Below, piece by piece: positions 1 through 11,536 of a stretch of 64,000 nt of DNA (position 1 is the first letter of the stretch; each line of letters begins with the position of its first letter). Below the pieces are notes generated by a model. It did no database searches. It worked only from the letters and a program-made list of their open reading frames with translations, and was not told the origin of the DNA. Both the position numbers and the translations under genes were made by a program. The DNA comes from Melastoma dodecandrum (lineage: Eukaryota > Streptophyta > Magnoliopsida > Myrtales > Melastomataceae), in NCBI GenBank assembly GCA_029817715.1, contig JARUPY010000533.1, forward strand, positions 6,484,517 through 6,548,516. The letters run 5' to 3'.

Positions 1-1671
1 ACTTCCTGTGCTTACGGCGACCCACGTTCTCCTTGGGCGATAGACCAGCAGCAGCTACGGGGGTCATTTGGATCTGACCTCCAAACCCAACCATGGCAAC
101 TCATCTCCTCTCCGATTTCTCCAAACCCATGGCGGAGCGTACCCATGCCCAAACCCGAGGGGAAGACCAAAGCCTTGCCAGGAGATGCTGGTCCCCGATC
201 ACGGTGAACCCGCGATGGCGACGAAGACCCGCTAGGATCCGCCCTCCTTTGTTGTTCTCCAATCTTCACCTGGGTCATGCGTGGGGGAGGAGCACAATCT
301 GACAGACGAGGCTTCGTGAAGATGGCACCCCCAGAAAGGTCGAAATCCTTAATCTCATTATTTAATTTAAAAAATGGCCATCTGTCTGTTCGTTTTGATT
401 TCATGATGGTTTTTTTTACCTAAATGTTTGTATTTAGCATTTTTGAACCTCAAGAGTCAAACTGACGGTAATTTTTTTTAGGATCCCAAAGTGATTAAGT
501 TCTGTTTTGTTGTGTTTTTACTGGCCTAATTAAATTTTATTTTATTTCTTTTAAGATAAAATTTCACGTTATACTTTCATATTTTTAATAATAGTTAATT
601 AAACCTCTTTTTCAGTTAAATGTCTCCGACTTTTCTTTTGTTTTCACTATTATCGGTAAAAGTCCCAAAATTTTTATGAAGCTCACGTGATGTTATCCTT
701 GACATTCATTTATGTCTTTGCTCATTTACGCAAATTAATGGTTCATCACAAAGCTCATTATCCACATTCACATTTATTTTTGCATGTACACTGAGCATGT
801 AACTTTGGAAGATCAAATTCGGAATTTCGAAGATTAACTCGAAGGCGCGTGTATCAAACCGCGCGGATCCACCCCGGCCTAAATACCGCGGGCTCGAAGA
901 CAAAGCGGCCCCAACCTTCAATCTAAGGTACAAAGGGGAGGTGCGGGCCTCCCCGAATTTCATTTTAAAAGCCCACTTGTAACGGATTGCGGGCCTATCC
1001 TTCCCGCCCCTTTTGATCTAAATTATTATCTGTGGTTGCATGCGTGACTTAGGCTTTAGGTTTATACGTCGCATGCCTGGTTTTAACCAAACAAACCTAA
1101 AGTCGGGTCCCACGCCCGTTAAAACGTCAATAAGAGTCCGGCCCACTCCCAGATCGGGCCCAATACCCGTAAATCAAAAGTTAAACTTTTTTGGACAAAT
1201 CGCCACCCCTCTTTTCACATGTGGTAGGATACTAAGGTTAGTAAATAGGAATCCCCGAACCCAGAACTATGATTTTTCCGTCTGAAAATCACATTTTTAA
1301 ACTAAGTCGGTGGCGACTCCGAACAAAGTTTTTTTTCCAAAGTAAAACTAAACTTCACTACCCTTTTTTTCGGAGCCATTTGGGGTGAGGTGACGGCTAC
1401 TCGAGCCGCTCCTTGGGCCCTCCCCGAAATTCGCGAGCGAGGCCTTAACGCAGCCTTTCGCTCGCCGCCTCCAGGGAACTGGAGACGGTTGGCGAAATGC
1501 CCCGCAGACCCGTTCGCGAATCAAGGGAAGGCCCAACCCGGGGCCCCTTCCTGCAGCATCCGGCGTTCGAGCCGTAACGCCGACCGGATTGGGCCTTGGG
1601 GGAGCGGGCTCGGATCCTCGGGTTGCCCGAATCGCCAGCGCGCGCTGCTAGGCCGGAAAGGCGCGCGTACA
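1..1671 (+). repeat. 5' LTR of the Ogre-like element (3' part only)
   Basis: This is a direct repeat of 16683-18376. It ends in ACA, seven bases before the primer-binding site. The U3 region and probable promoter lie outside the window. Short ORFs found in both copies (for example about 130 codons on the minus strand) are shared LTR sequence, not genes. By eye the first ~790 bp carries about five differences from the 3' copy, while ~790-1330 is much more divergent and includes an indel of roughly 25 bp. Confidence 0.88.
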
Positions 1672-1678
1672 TCCTGGA

Positions 1679-1695
1679 TGGCGACTCCGCTGGGG
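1679..1695 (+). other. Primer-binding site (tRNA type)
   Basis: The 17 bases begin TGGCGACTCCGC, so the complement ends in CCA as expected for a tRNA 3' end. They lie seven bases after the LTR end. Tat/Ogre elements are usually primed by tRNA-Arg, which fits, but I could not align it to a tRNA. Confidence 0.6.
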
Positions 1696-2360
1696 AAACT
1701 CCGCATGTGGATTCCTACCGAAAACCTTTTTACCACATGCGGAGGGGAGTTACTTGTTTGCGCATGTAATTGATTGGCTTGATGCCTTTTGTTTGATCTC
1801 CTGTTTGTGTTCGTTTATCCGTTTTCCTAGGCATATATAGGTAAATCCCTATACCCGGGATTAGGATCTTTAGGGGGTCACCGCAAGGCACGGCCTCGCT
1901 GCTTCCTGCGGCTTGTAGGCTATGGACCGGGACCCGCCTCCCTTAGTCCGAGGGAGGTCTTAGAAACCTCCATCCGAGTCTAGAATTGGTTGCCCACTAC
2001 AGGTATCAGACGCCGCATGTGCATCTGTCTGTTACTAAGTGCCTGTTACTCGTGCAGGGACAGGTTCGGGTATGTGTTGTATGTGATAAACTGTAACACT
2101 AACCTCTGTTCATTTTGCAGCGGTTTGGGTTGGTCACAGGGGGGGTTTCCAAATTCCTTTCCTCCCTTCCCTAACTCCTTTTACCGCTTTAATGCATCCA
2201 TACACGTTCATAATCGTATGAATGCATTCCAATTCATGATTATTCTTGTAATATCATACATTTCATTTTTACTTGAACATAATTACATAAATCGTGTGTC
2301 GAATCATACCATACTAGGGTTAGGGATTGGAATGTTATCATCCTCGAATGACACCCTATT
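1696..2360 (+). other. Untranslated leader of the Ogre-like element
   Basis: No coding potential is evident between the primer site and the first ORF. The segment has a GC-rich first half and an AT-rich second half, as expected for a leader that would carry packaging and dimerisation signals. None of those signals can be identified by eye. Confidence 0.5.
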
Positions 2361-3557
2361 ATGCAGGAAGACCTCATGGAACCCATCTCGCTGCGACAGA
2401 AAATTATGCCTAACGCCGATCATCTCCACCAGTGGCTGCCATTGCTGAGGCCATCCGAACTCGAGTTCGTGCAGTCCAAGCTCAAGGGGCTCTTCCACCT
2501 CATGCGTCTGGAATTGGACTGGGCTCTCCTGCAGAACCTGGTGGCGCGCTGGGATCCAGACTCCTTTGTCTTCCGCTTTGGGGACTTGAAGCTAGCGCCA
2601 CTCTACGAGGAGTACATCAACCTCGCTGAAATGCCCCACCGCACAGGGATACTGCCCCTGCCTCGGATCGACAAGCCGAAGGAGTACATAGCGAAGCTTC
2701 TTCAGATTTCATCGGCAAGCATCCCCGGGCTCTTCAACTCCCAAGGAGATATTAGCGTCAAGGACGTCATTGATCTCCAGCTGGTGCCATTCAACCCGTG
2801 CGTGGGAGAAGGCCAATGATCAGCGCGAGCATTCATCCTCCTTTTCGTCGGGACGATCCTGTACCCACAGAACGAGAAGACGATCAACCGGCGAGCTGTC
2901 TACATCACCAAGGCAATCCTTGAAGACGCTCCTTTCCTGCTCAACCTGATCGGAGAGACCAACTTCAGCCTTACCAACATTGTGCTCGAAGCCAAGCGAG
3001 GAGTCCGCAATCACCGGATGACTTTCTGCCCGTCCCTGCTGCAAGTATGGTTTTACACCCATCTCGGGATCACGGGAGAAGCCTTCACTAGGGAGCACAC
3101 ACCGGGGTTGCTCGCCCGCATCGTGGAGCGTGCTCGCCTGCCTGTACGCACTTTCGTTGGAGTGGACGCTCTGTTCCGGACTCTGGAGCCTGCTGACTTC
3201 TATCAGAGAGCTCCCTGCTTCGATACGGATGACGCCATCACCTCCTCGACGGACGGGCACTTCATTCCGATCATGGGGTTCGGAGGCACCTCCTACTACG
3301 CGCCATTCCATGTTCGACATCAGCTGGGGTTGACTCCGAGGACTAGGGTACCCCCGCAGCAGCTCTTCCGACCCCTCAGCCTCGACGACAAGGTGGTCAA
3401 GGCGTCACTCCAGAGGGTGATCGCGCACATCTCCCGCACATGGATGACCCTCACGGAAGAGATCCGCGAGCTTCCACCAGAGCTTGATGAGGAGGATCGT
3501 GCAGCCCAGTCCCAGCATTTCTGGAGGAAGCGTCATGCTCTGTGGGATCGCACCTGA
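2361..3557 (+). pseudogene. Ogre-type ORF1 upstream of gag, one in-frame stop
   Basis: An ATG at 2361 opens a frame of about 398 codons, interrupted once by an in-frame TGA at 2817-2819. The same frame continues without other breaks to the TGA at 3555-3557. The predicted protein is soluble and helix-rich. It contains a block near residues 55-90 (WDPDSF, then FGDLKLAPLYEEY) that resembles the opening of plant-mobile-domain-like proteins, in which a W..D..F..G pattern precedes a 'PtlEEy' motif. Ogre elements are known to carry an ORF1 of unknown function at this place. I infer it is that ORF; the domain resemblance is weak and needs a profile search. Its function is unknown. Confidence 0.6.
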
Positions 3558-3863
3558 CCGACGACGTCTCCATGCGGCTACCGGGCCTGCGCGCCGTTCT
3601 ATCTTTCCTTTCAGTCGATTGTATTGACCTTTTTATGACGATGTCGAACTTATTGCCTTCTATCTAATTCGTTTCCCTTCTTTCGGGGTTAAATTCGAGT
3701 GACAACAATCCAATCCCTACATTAGACATCTCATGCATCACTACATGTCATGCATCCATAGTATCATTGCTTGATGCTAATCGAATTCTCCTTTGTTCCA
3801 CCAAGGTACTGACCAATAGCTCCCTACCGGAAGCGCCCCAGATACCGCACCATCCGGGCGGTG

Positions 3864-6470
3864 ATGGCTGAAGCTTCAGCAGGACCACCGCCGACTCCCA
3901 TGATCTTATCCCCGGCAGCGGAAGAAGAAACAGCCCCTGCTGCTGGAGTTACTGTCGCCATCCCACCGCCCGCCGCCATCGAGTTCCCAGCTTCGATGGA
4001 GGTTGCCTCGCCTTTCCCAATTTCAGCCTTCCTGCCATTGCCCCAGACCATACTTGCTGCCGGGCAACCCTCCGACGGGAGAACCTCGCCATTGTACATC
4101 CCGCCATTGACTGCGTCAGTAGCATCAACCGTGCAACCCTCGGCAGCCCAACTGACTTCAGCTCCCTTCAATCCTGCCTCGAACACGCTAGCCCAAGGCG
4201 CCAGCGATCCCTCACTGGGAGACAAGGTGGAGTCTCTCACGGCCGAGCTCTCTTCCTTGAAGACAATGATGGCCGAACTCATCCAACGACAGCTAGCAGC
4301 CACACCTACTCCTGCCGCTTCCCAAAACCCACACCTTCATCCTGTCATGCCAGGACCCCAAACACCACCATACCCATCCTACCCTAGCCTAAACACTTCA
4401 TCAAACACTTTACCTTTCTACAACCCGGTCATGCCCGGATCCGCTACCTCCACAAGTGTAGCATCCTTATATAACCCATACATGCGTGGGCCACCCCCTT
4501 CCCTTCCGATGCCTCAGCCTTATTTGCCTCCATACTACCCTCAGCCAACATCCCAAGGGCCAACTCCCTACCCTCCTATGACATTCGGGCCAACTCCCCA
4601 TGTCCAAACACCAACTCCATACCCTCAAACAACCTCTACACCCCCTCCTTTCAGAATCCCTCCGCCAATTGCCACCCCTTCAGTTCCGCATGTGGAACCT
4701 GCCTTGCCAAGCCCGCGAACCCGCAACGCGGCAATCGTCGACGAATTATTTGGTGAGCAACAACAGGCTAGCGCTTTCGAGACAAGGCTCGAGGCTAGGA
4801 TTGCCTTAATGCAGCAAGAGGAAGCTCGCCGCATGGCGAAGTTGGAAGAACGTTTAAACGCCATCCAGGGACATCGGGCACACAACTGGGAGTACGCCAA
4901 CTACCAGATCCCGCATATACAAGTCCCGCCAAAATTCAAGATGCCCGAATTTGAGAAGTTCCGCGGGAATGGTTGCCCAGAACTACATCTCAACCACTTC
5001 TGCCACAAAATGGCCGTATACCCTGCTGATGACAAATTTCGCATCGCCATGTTCCAAGAAAGCTTGGCGGAATCAGCGCTGCACTGGTACTACACTAAGG
5101 ATGTTAGCCAGTACACCACATTCAAAGACTTGGCTCTTGACTTCCTCAACTACTATAGTTTCAATGTGGAAATGGCGCCAACAATCTCGGATTTGCGTAA
5201 ACTAAAGAGGTACCGCACCGAGGATATCAAGCAGTTCGCCTATCGGTTCAGGCACATTGCGTCTCAAATAAAACCGGCGCTCACGGAGAGGGAGCTCATC
5301 GATGAATTCCTCCAACTACTCCCACGCGAGTACATGCCCTACATGATCGGGCAGACATTCTCCACCTTCGCTCAGGTGGTCATCAATGCGGACAAACTTG
5401 ACGGAGTAAATCGAGAAGGGTTAATCCCTTCCCCCTCAGCCAAAACGGCAGTGAAGCCCAGGCCCAAGGAGCTGATTGCGACTGCTGAGCAGAACAGGCA
5501 GTCGAGGAGGGCAACACCACCTCCGACCTCATACGCGCTAAGGACGTATGTTGCTGCGGCGCTCAGGCCTCCAGCCCCGACAACGACTCGTTTTAGACCC
5601 CCTGTCAACATGACAGGGCAACAGCAGCCAAGGCCTGCACAACCAGAGCGCCCCCGGCGTAGACTCGAGGACTTGACTCCAACACCAGATCCATTGGATG
5701 TCATGTTCATCCGCTTAAGGGATATGGGCTTTATCAAACCCATAGAAGCCAAGGCCACCAACCCTTTATCTTTCGGCTATAACCCCAAGGCGGTTTGCCA
5801 GTATCATTCCGGGGCAATGGGGCACGACACCAAGGATTGTATTGCCTTGAAGTTCAAGATTCAAAACCTATTAGATGAGGGAGCCATCACATTTTCTACA
5901 CCTGCGACTGCCCCGAATGTTAAGAGCAACCCTCTTCCGGAGCACGTGAATTATATCGGGGCAAATTCCTTCTCCGTTTTGGCCGAACAGGAAGAGGAGG
6001 TGAACATGTATGAATACGACTATGCGCAACCAAGGAGTGTCAACGTCGTAAACGCCGGTCGTGGTCGAGGCCGAGGTCGCAGCCGAGGTCGAGGAAGAGG
6101 TCGAGGACCCCAGCCTAACAGGAAAGCTCAGCCCACATTCATGCCTGATGGGTTTACATTGGTTCCTCGTCGACCGCCAAAGACGCCGTATGTTTATGTT
6201 TCTTTGGGATCAACACAATCTGAAGCGTGTCAGACAGAATCATCACCTGTGACGGAGCCAAGGATTCCGGTCATGATGGGACCCACCTGCACGCCTCTCG
6301 GCCCAGAAGTTGAATTAATTACTCGCTCCAGAAGGGTAGTGCCAACCCCTAAAGCTTCATCTCCAGCCGAGTCGTCGAAGCCCAAGGCGCCATCGAATGA
6401 ACAAATCCGCAAAGTGATCTACACGGTGAAAGGAAGCGACTATGATATAGTTGAACAACTCCGAAAATAG
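3864..6470 (+). CDS. gag: gag polyprotein of the Ogre-like element
   Basis: The open frame of about 868 codons begins at the ATG at 3864; the upstream GTG at 3861 is not needed. The first ~290 residues are rich in proline, serine and threonine. A retrotransposon gag core spans about residues 350-490 (begins near PPKFKMPEFEKFRG). A CCHC-like zinc knuckle (CQYHSGAMGHDTKDC) lies near residue 645, and an arginine-glycine tract (RGRGRGRSRGRGRGRG) near 732. Gag assembles the particle and binds element RNA. The frame ends at TAG 6468-6470, but the same frame runs straight on into the protease segment. The stop is either a mutation in one gag-pro frame or a readthrough site; mutation is more likely, since other stops are scattered through the element. 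Confidence 0.85.
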   Translation: MAEASAGPPPTPMILSPAAEEETAPAAGVTVAIPPPAAIEFPASMEVASPFPISAFLPLPQTILAAGQPSDGRTSPLYIPPLTASVASTVQPSAAQLTSAPFNPASNTLAQGASDPSLGDKVESLTAELSSLKTMMAELIQRQLAATPTPAASQNPHLHPVMPGPQTPPYPSYPSLNTSSNTLPFYNPVMPGSATSTSVASLYNPYMRGPPPSLPMPQPYLPPYYPQPTSQGPTPYPPMTFGPTPHVQTPTPYPQTTSTPPPFRIPPPIATPSVPHVEPALPSPRTRNAAIVDELFGEQQQASAFETRLEARIALMQQEEARRMAKLEERLNAIQGHRAHNWEYANYQIPHIQVPPKFKMPEFEKFRGNGCPELHLNHFCHKMAVYPADDKFRIAMFQESLAESALHWYYTKDVSQYTTFKDLALDFLNYYSFNVEMAPTISDLRKLKRYRTEDIKQFAYRFRHIASQIKPALTERELIDEFLQLLPREYMPYMIGQTFSTFAQVVINADKLDGVNREGLIPSPSAKTAVKPRPKELIATAEQNRQSRRATPPPTSYALRTYVAAALRPPAPTTTRFRPPVNMTGQQQPRPAQPERPRRRLEDLTPTPDPLDVMFIRLRDMGFIKPIEAKATNPLSFGYNPKAVCQYHSGAMGHDTKDCIALKFKIQNLLDEGAITFSTPATAPNVKSNPLPEHVNYIGANSFSVLAEQEEEVNMYEYDYAQPRSVNVVNAGRGRGRGRSRGRGRGRGPQPNRKAQPTFMPDGFTLVPRRPPKTPYVYVSLGSTQSEACQTESSPVTEPRIPVMMGPTCTPLGPEVELITRSRRVVPTPKASSPAESSKPKAPSNEQIRKVIYTVKGSDYDIVEQLRK

Positions 6471-6524
6471 CCAGCTCAGATCTCTCTGTTCGACCTCATC
6501 CATTCCTCCGACAAGCACAGGGAG

Positions 6525-7819
6525 ATGTTGGAGAAATTTCTAGCCGAGGTACATGTGCCGGAGCAGGTTGAAGTTGCAGCGTTAGATGCGTACATGAGCA
6601 GCATGCTGGCGAACAACATAATTACATTCTCAGAAGATGATCTACCGGAACAGGGGCCGAATCACAACGATGCTCTCTTCATCACACTCATGTGTCGTGA
6701 AACCACCATCTCCAAAGTTCTCATCGACGGTGGTTCGGGGGTTAATATCATTCCTTTGGCTGTAGCTCAAAAGCTCGGCATCAACCTGGAGAAGCTTCCC
6801 CAATCCAGCTTAACTATTCGGGCATTCGACGGAGCAAAGCGACAGGCCCATGGCGAAGTTACATTGGAAATCAAAGTTGGGCCAACCCTCTTCTCCACCC
6901 AATTCCAAGTCCTCGAGACTGCAGGGTCCTTCAACATGCTGTTGGGGCGTCCTTGGATTCATCAAGCTGGGGCAGTTCCCTCGACACTACATCAGATGGT
7001 TCGATTTTCCTCATATGGTAAGCTCATCACAGTCAGGGGAAAACAGTCGATGGAGCTTTGCCACGAAATTGACATGCCATACCTGGGAGAGCCAATTGAA
7101 GAGCCGTCAACGACACAAACCTTGGAGTTGGTCAACATGGTGAGGCGCGACTACAAATCAGATCCCTTGATGACATGGGGCAACATCAGTGCCACAAATG
7201 AATTCCTCAGACATGGGTATCAACCGGGCCAAGGACTCGGAATCAGAGGACAAGGAATGATTTATCCGATCACTATTCCAGCTCCAGCAGGCACTACTGG
7301 ACTCGGATTCACGGGCAAGATGCGGCACAAGCAGGGCAATCACTCCAGCAACAAATCGGCCATCCGTTTCGTACGTTCGTCCGCGGCGACAATGGAAGGC
7401 GAAATTTTGTCGGAAAAGCTGGAGGATATGAAATTGCAGACTGACGAAGGAACCAATGGCGAGCGGACGACTGTTAAACATGTCAATGTCATCCAAGTGA
7501 ATATTGGGCTCGGTCATAGGCGTCGACCTCGCAGAAGGGCTCGTTTCATACCTTATAACTTCGCCATTCCCTGGGATCAAATACCAGCGTATCTTCAGCA
7601 AGCCCGAGCACCGTTTTTTCGAGCTCCACGGGTGCCAATCTTGCCTAGGACGCCTCCAAGGGTTGAAGCGCCTCCTCAGAGCAGACGTACGGATTCTCCT
7701 ACTATGAGCGAAGAAATGCAGGAGAAACAAGACGAGAAGACAAGGACACAAGAGTCCGAGGAAGAAGTCTATATGATGGAAGCGGCGATCTCGACCGGGC
7801 CGGACATGCCTCTCGACGG
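6525..7819 (+). CDS. pro: Aspartic protease segment with G-patch-like tail
   Basis: The frame is the same as gag and starts after the stop at 6468. The retroviral-type aspartic protease is shown by FITLMCRETTISKVLIDGGS, with the active-site Asp at 6727-6729, followed by GVNIIPLAVAQKLG and a later MLLGRPWIH (the ILG-like motif). About 80 residues further on, GYQPGQGLGIRGQG resembles a G-patch, which is known from several Tat elements and retroviruses. The protease would cut the polyprotein in the particle. The C-terminal ~100 residues are charged and not recognised. The frame reads TGA at 7821-7823, but a GT donor at 7820 suggests splicing to the RT frame instead. Confidence 0.8.
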
Positions 7820-8134
7820 GTGAAACTTTCCATCTTTACTTTTCTACACTTAGATAGATAGAGTCTAGAGTAGGTTACCTTGCTACATTCTGGTCGCGGA
7901 CTAGCAAGGTTGTCTTTATGTAACGCGACCCCTAGGCAATACCTAGGGCGTTTGTGGGATCGGGCCGCTGATGATCAGGGCGAATCCGAGGAAACGACGA
8001 GGGACCCGCTGAGTCCTGATCCCACAGCATTTTCTTAGTGGTCAAAAGCGCATGCCTTGTTATGAATTGTCGCATGAAACGATATTCCGAATAATTCATT
8101 TGGATACGTTACTTTAATTTCTTCTCCTTTTCAG
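7820..8134 (+). other. Putative Ogre-type intron between protease and RT
   Basis: The segment begins GGGTGAAAC at the end of the protease frame and ends CTTCTCCTTTTCAG before GAACGG, so it has GT-AG ends and a pyrimidine tract. Joining at these sites keeps the reading frame open into the RT leader at 8135. Ogre elements are known to carry a partly spliced intron at exactly this point. Splicing here is inferred. Confidence 0.6.
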
Positions 8135-11100
8135 GAACGGCGCTTCGGGAGTACCCGAGAAACCCTCTGAACAAGACGAAGAAGCAGTAGACGACCCCAA
8201 ATCCATGGACGTGTATTATGGATTGGAACAAGGTCTTCAGCGACATGAAGAACCGAAGGACATCACTCTGCAGAAGCCGGTTTCAATCGACATCGGAACT
8301 CATGATGACCCCAAGGAGTTGTTCATCGGCGCAGATTTGTCAAAGGATGAAACTGAAGCATCGTCAACCTACTAAAGGAATTCTCCGACGTCTTTGCTTG
8401 GTAATACACGGACATGCCGGGATTAGATTCGGAGATTGTGGAGCACAAGATCCCTACAGATCCGTCAATTCATCCTATAAAGCAGAAGCAGCGCCGGTAT
8501 AAGCCTGAACTAGCCCTTGCCATCAAGGAAGAGGTGGATAAGCTGCTGAAGGTCAACTTTATTGAAGTGTCTACCTATCCACAATGGGTTGCCACCATCG
8601 TCCCTGTCATCAAGAAGAACGGGAAGGTCCGAGTCTGCGTCGACTATCGCGACCTCAACAAAGCAAGTCCCAAGGACGACTTTCCACTCCCGCACATCGA
8701 TCTACTGGTGGACAACACCGCCGGATTCAACAGATTCTCTTTCATGGACGGATTCTCTGGTTATAACCAGATTCGCATGGCCGAAGAAGACAAAGAGAAG
8801 ACAACCTTCACGACACCCTGGGGCACGTTTTGCTATCGGGTCATGCCCTTCGGGCTCAAGAATGCCGGGGCAACCTACCAACGTGCTATGGTGGTCCTTT
8901 TTCACGACATGATGCATCGCGAGATTGAAGTCTACGTTGACGACATGATCGCCAAGTCCAAGGAAGATGAAAGCCACACAGTCGTTCTCCGAAAGCTATT
9001 TGAACGGCTTCGCAAGTACAAGCTGCGCCTCAATCCCGCCAAATGCGTATTTGGAGCGACTTCAGGCAAACTTCTTGGTTTCGTTGTCAGTAGTAAAGGT
9101 ATTGAGATTGATCCTGATAAAATCGAAGCAATTCGTGGTCTCCCAGCCCCAAGGTCAGTCAAGGAGATCCGCGGTTTCATGGGCCGCGTTAACTACATCG
9201 GACGGTTCATTTCCAACCTAGCTGACACATGCAAACCACTATTCAAGAAACTCAGGAAAGACGTCAAATTCGAGTGGGATGATGATTGTAAGGTTGCATT
9301 TGAGCAAATCAAGACATATTTGACAGAACCACCAGTTCTTATCCCGCCAAAGCCGGGGCATCCTCTCACACTTTATCTCACAGTTAGAGAGGAATCATTT
9401 GGAGCCATGCTTGCCCAACAGTTACCAGGCGCCAAGGAGCATGCAATCTACTACCTCAGCAAGAAGTTCACAGACTGCGAGTCTCGGTACACCACTTCCG
9501 AGCGTACATGTTGTGCACTCATTTGGGTCCTCCACCGACTCCGACAGTATACTCTGCACTACGAGATCCTGTTAGTGTCCGAGAATGATCCACTCAAATA
9601 TCTCTTCGACAAGCCAACATTGATGGGAAGAGTCTCTAAGTGGCAATTACAACTTGCCGAATTCGACATTCGATTCCACTCCACGAAGTCAGTGAAGGGG
9701 AGAACGATCGCTGATCATATCGCCGAATATCCAGGAACAGATAATTCATCTCTGGAAATCGAACTGCCGGACGAGAACATCCTACTCATGGAACAAGAAC
9801 CAAGATGGAAGATGTACTTTGATGGTGCAATTAACTCCTCAGGATTAGGGATAGGAGCTGTTGTAATCTCCCCAGATGGACAGTATTACCCAACAGCGGC
9901 CAAGGTCACCTTTCCCTGTACGAACAACATAGCCGAGTATGAAGTGTGCATCCTCGGCCTACTTCGCGCACTCGACATGCGGGTTAAACTCCTCGACGTT
10001 CATGGAGATTCGGCACTCATCATCTCCCAAACAAACGGAGCATGGCGCACTCGAGACTCAAAGCTCATTCCATATCAGGATTATCTACAAACACTAATCC
10101 GACAATTCACCGACATTGAATTCAACTATCTCCCATGAACTGATAATCGATTTGCTGATGCTCTTGCAGTGCTCGCATCAATGATCCCGTTAGCTGGAGA
10201 AATGGACATCGAGCCTCTACGCATCAATATCGCAGACGATCCAAGCTGCATGCACATCGAACAAAGTCTGCCAGAAGATTCTCTACCGTGGTTCACGGAC
10301 ATCAAGAATCATTTGCAATCAGGAGGATTTCCCCAAAACAGCACAGGAAAAGAACGCAAATTCATACGGAGGATAGCAAAAAGCTATTTCCTGGACGGGG
10401 ATACATTATACAAGAAATCCTTCACGACAACCCTCATGAGATGCGTTACCAAGCAAGAAGCTGAAGCTCTCATCGTTGAAATACATGAAGGGGTTTGCGG
10501 GCCGCACATGAACGGATACGCTCTCGCCCAGAAAATAATGCGACAGGGGTATTATTGGCTCACAATGGAAGCCGACTGCATCAAATACGTCAAAACGTGT
10601 CACAAGTGCCAAATTTACAGCGACAAGGTACATGTACCTCCAACAAGACTCTATCCGCTATTCGAGCCATGGCCATTCTCAATGTGGGGCATGGACGTAA
10701 TCGGACCCATCAATCCCAAAGCATCTAACGGGCACCGATTCTTGCTGGTCGCAATCGATTACTTCACCAAATGGATTGAAGCACAATCCTTCAAAGAAGT
10801 CATAGCAAACAACGTCGTGCGTTTCATGAGAGCGAACATCATCGCCAGATATGGAGTTCCAGAGCTATTGGTCACAGACAATGGTTCAAACTTCAATAGC
10901 AAACTAATGGAATCCCTTTGCGTGGAATTCCGGATCAAACATCTCAATTCTTCACCGTACCGTCCACAAATGAACGGTGCTGTCGAAGCTGCCAACAAAA
11001 ATATGAAGAAGATCCTTCAGAAAACAGCAATTACCTATCGCGATTGGCACGAGAAACGCCCATTCGCGTTACTCGCCTACAGAACGACGATGCACATTTC

Positions 11101-11536
11101 GACTGGAGCAACTCCCTTCGAGCTCGTCTACGGCACTCAAGCGGTCATTCCAGCATAGGTCAAATTGCCAACTCACAGGATATCATCCCAAAGCAACATG
11201 ACAGAAGAAGAGAAGGCCAATCTTCAACTCGCCCACCTCGACTTCATTGATGAGAAACGACTTGCCGCAGCTCACCACATACAATGCTACCAACAACGCA
11301 TGTCTAGAGCATTCAACAAAAAGGTCAAGCCAATCGGGTACAGACCAGGTGACCTCGTTCTTAAAAGAATCCTACCAAATGTCAAGGATCCACGAGGAAA
11401 ATTCGCTCCAAACTACGAAGGACCGTTCGTCGTCAAGCACGCCTTCTCAGGAGGAGTAACCATCTTAGCAAGAATGGATGGAGGAGAACTGTCACAAGCA
11501 ATTAATGCAGATGCTCTCCGATGCTATTACACCTGA
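8135..11536 (+). pseudogene. pol: pol: reverse transcriptase, RNase H and integrase (broken)
   Basis: Domains run in the usual Ty3/gypsy order. RT covers about 8410-9450, with FSFMDGFSGYNQI and the catalytic YVDD at 8933-8944. RNase H follows from about 9805 (YFDGA, Asp at 9821). Integrase starts near 10470, with an HHCC zinc finger (HEGVCGPH then CHKC). Its catalytic Asp codons are at 10693 and 10877 and its Glu at 10985, giving D-35-E spacing. The C-terminal part has a YRPGDLVLKR module. Breaks are a frameshift near 8360, TAA at 8402, TGA at 10136 and TAG at 11156. All the stops lie in the same frame, so the gene is otherwise intact and the damage is recent and light. RT copies element RNA; integrase inserts the DNA. 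Confidence 0.88.

Noticed and set aside
12..404. 130-codon minus-strand ORF, repeated at 16695-17087
   Set aside because: It lies in both LTR copies and is preserved only because the LTRs are recent duplicates; it has no family features and low codon plausibility.
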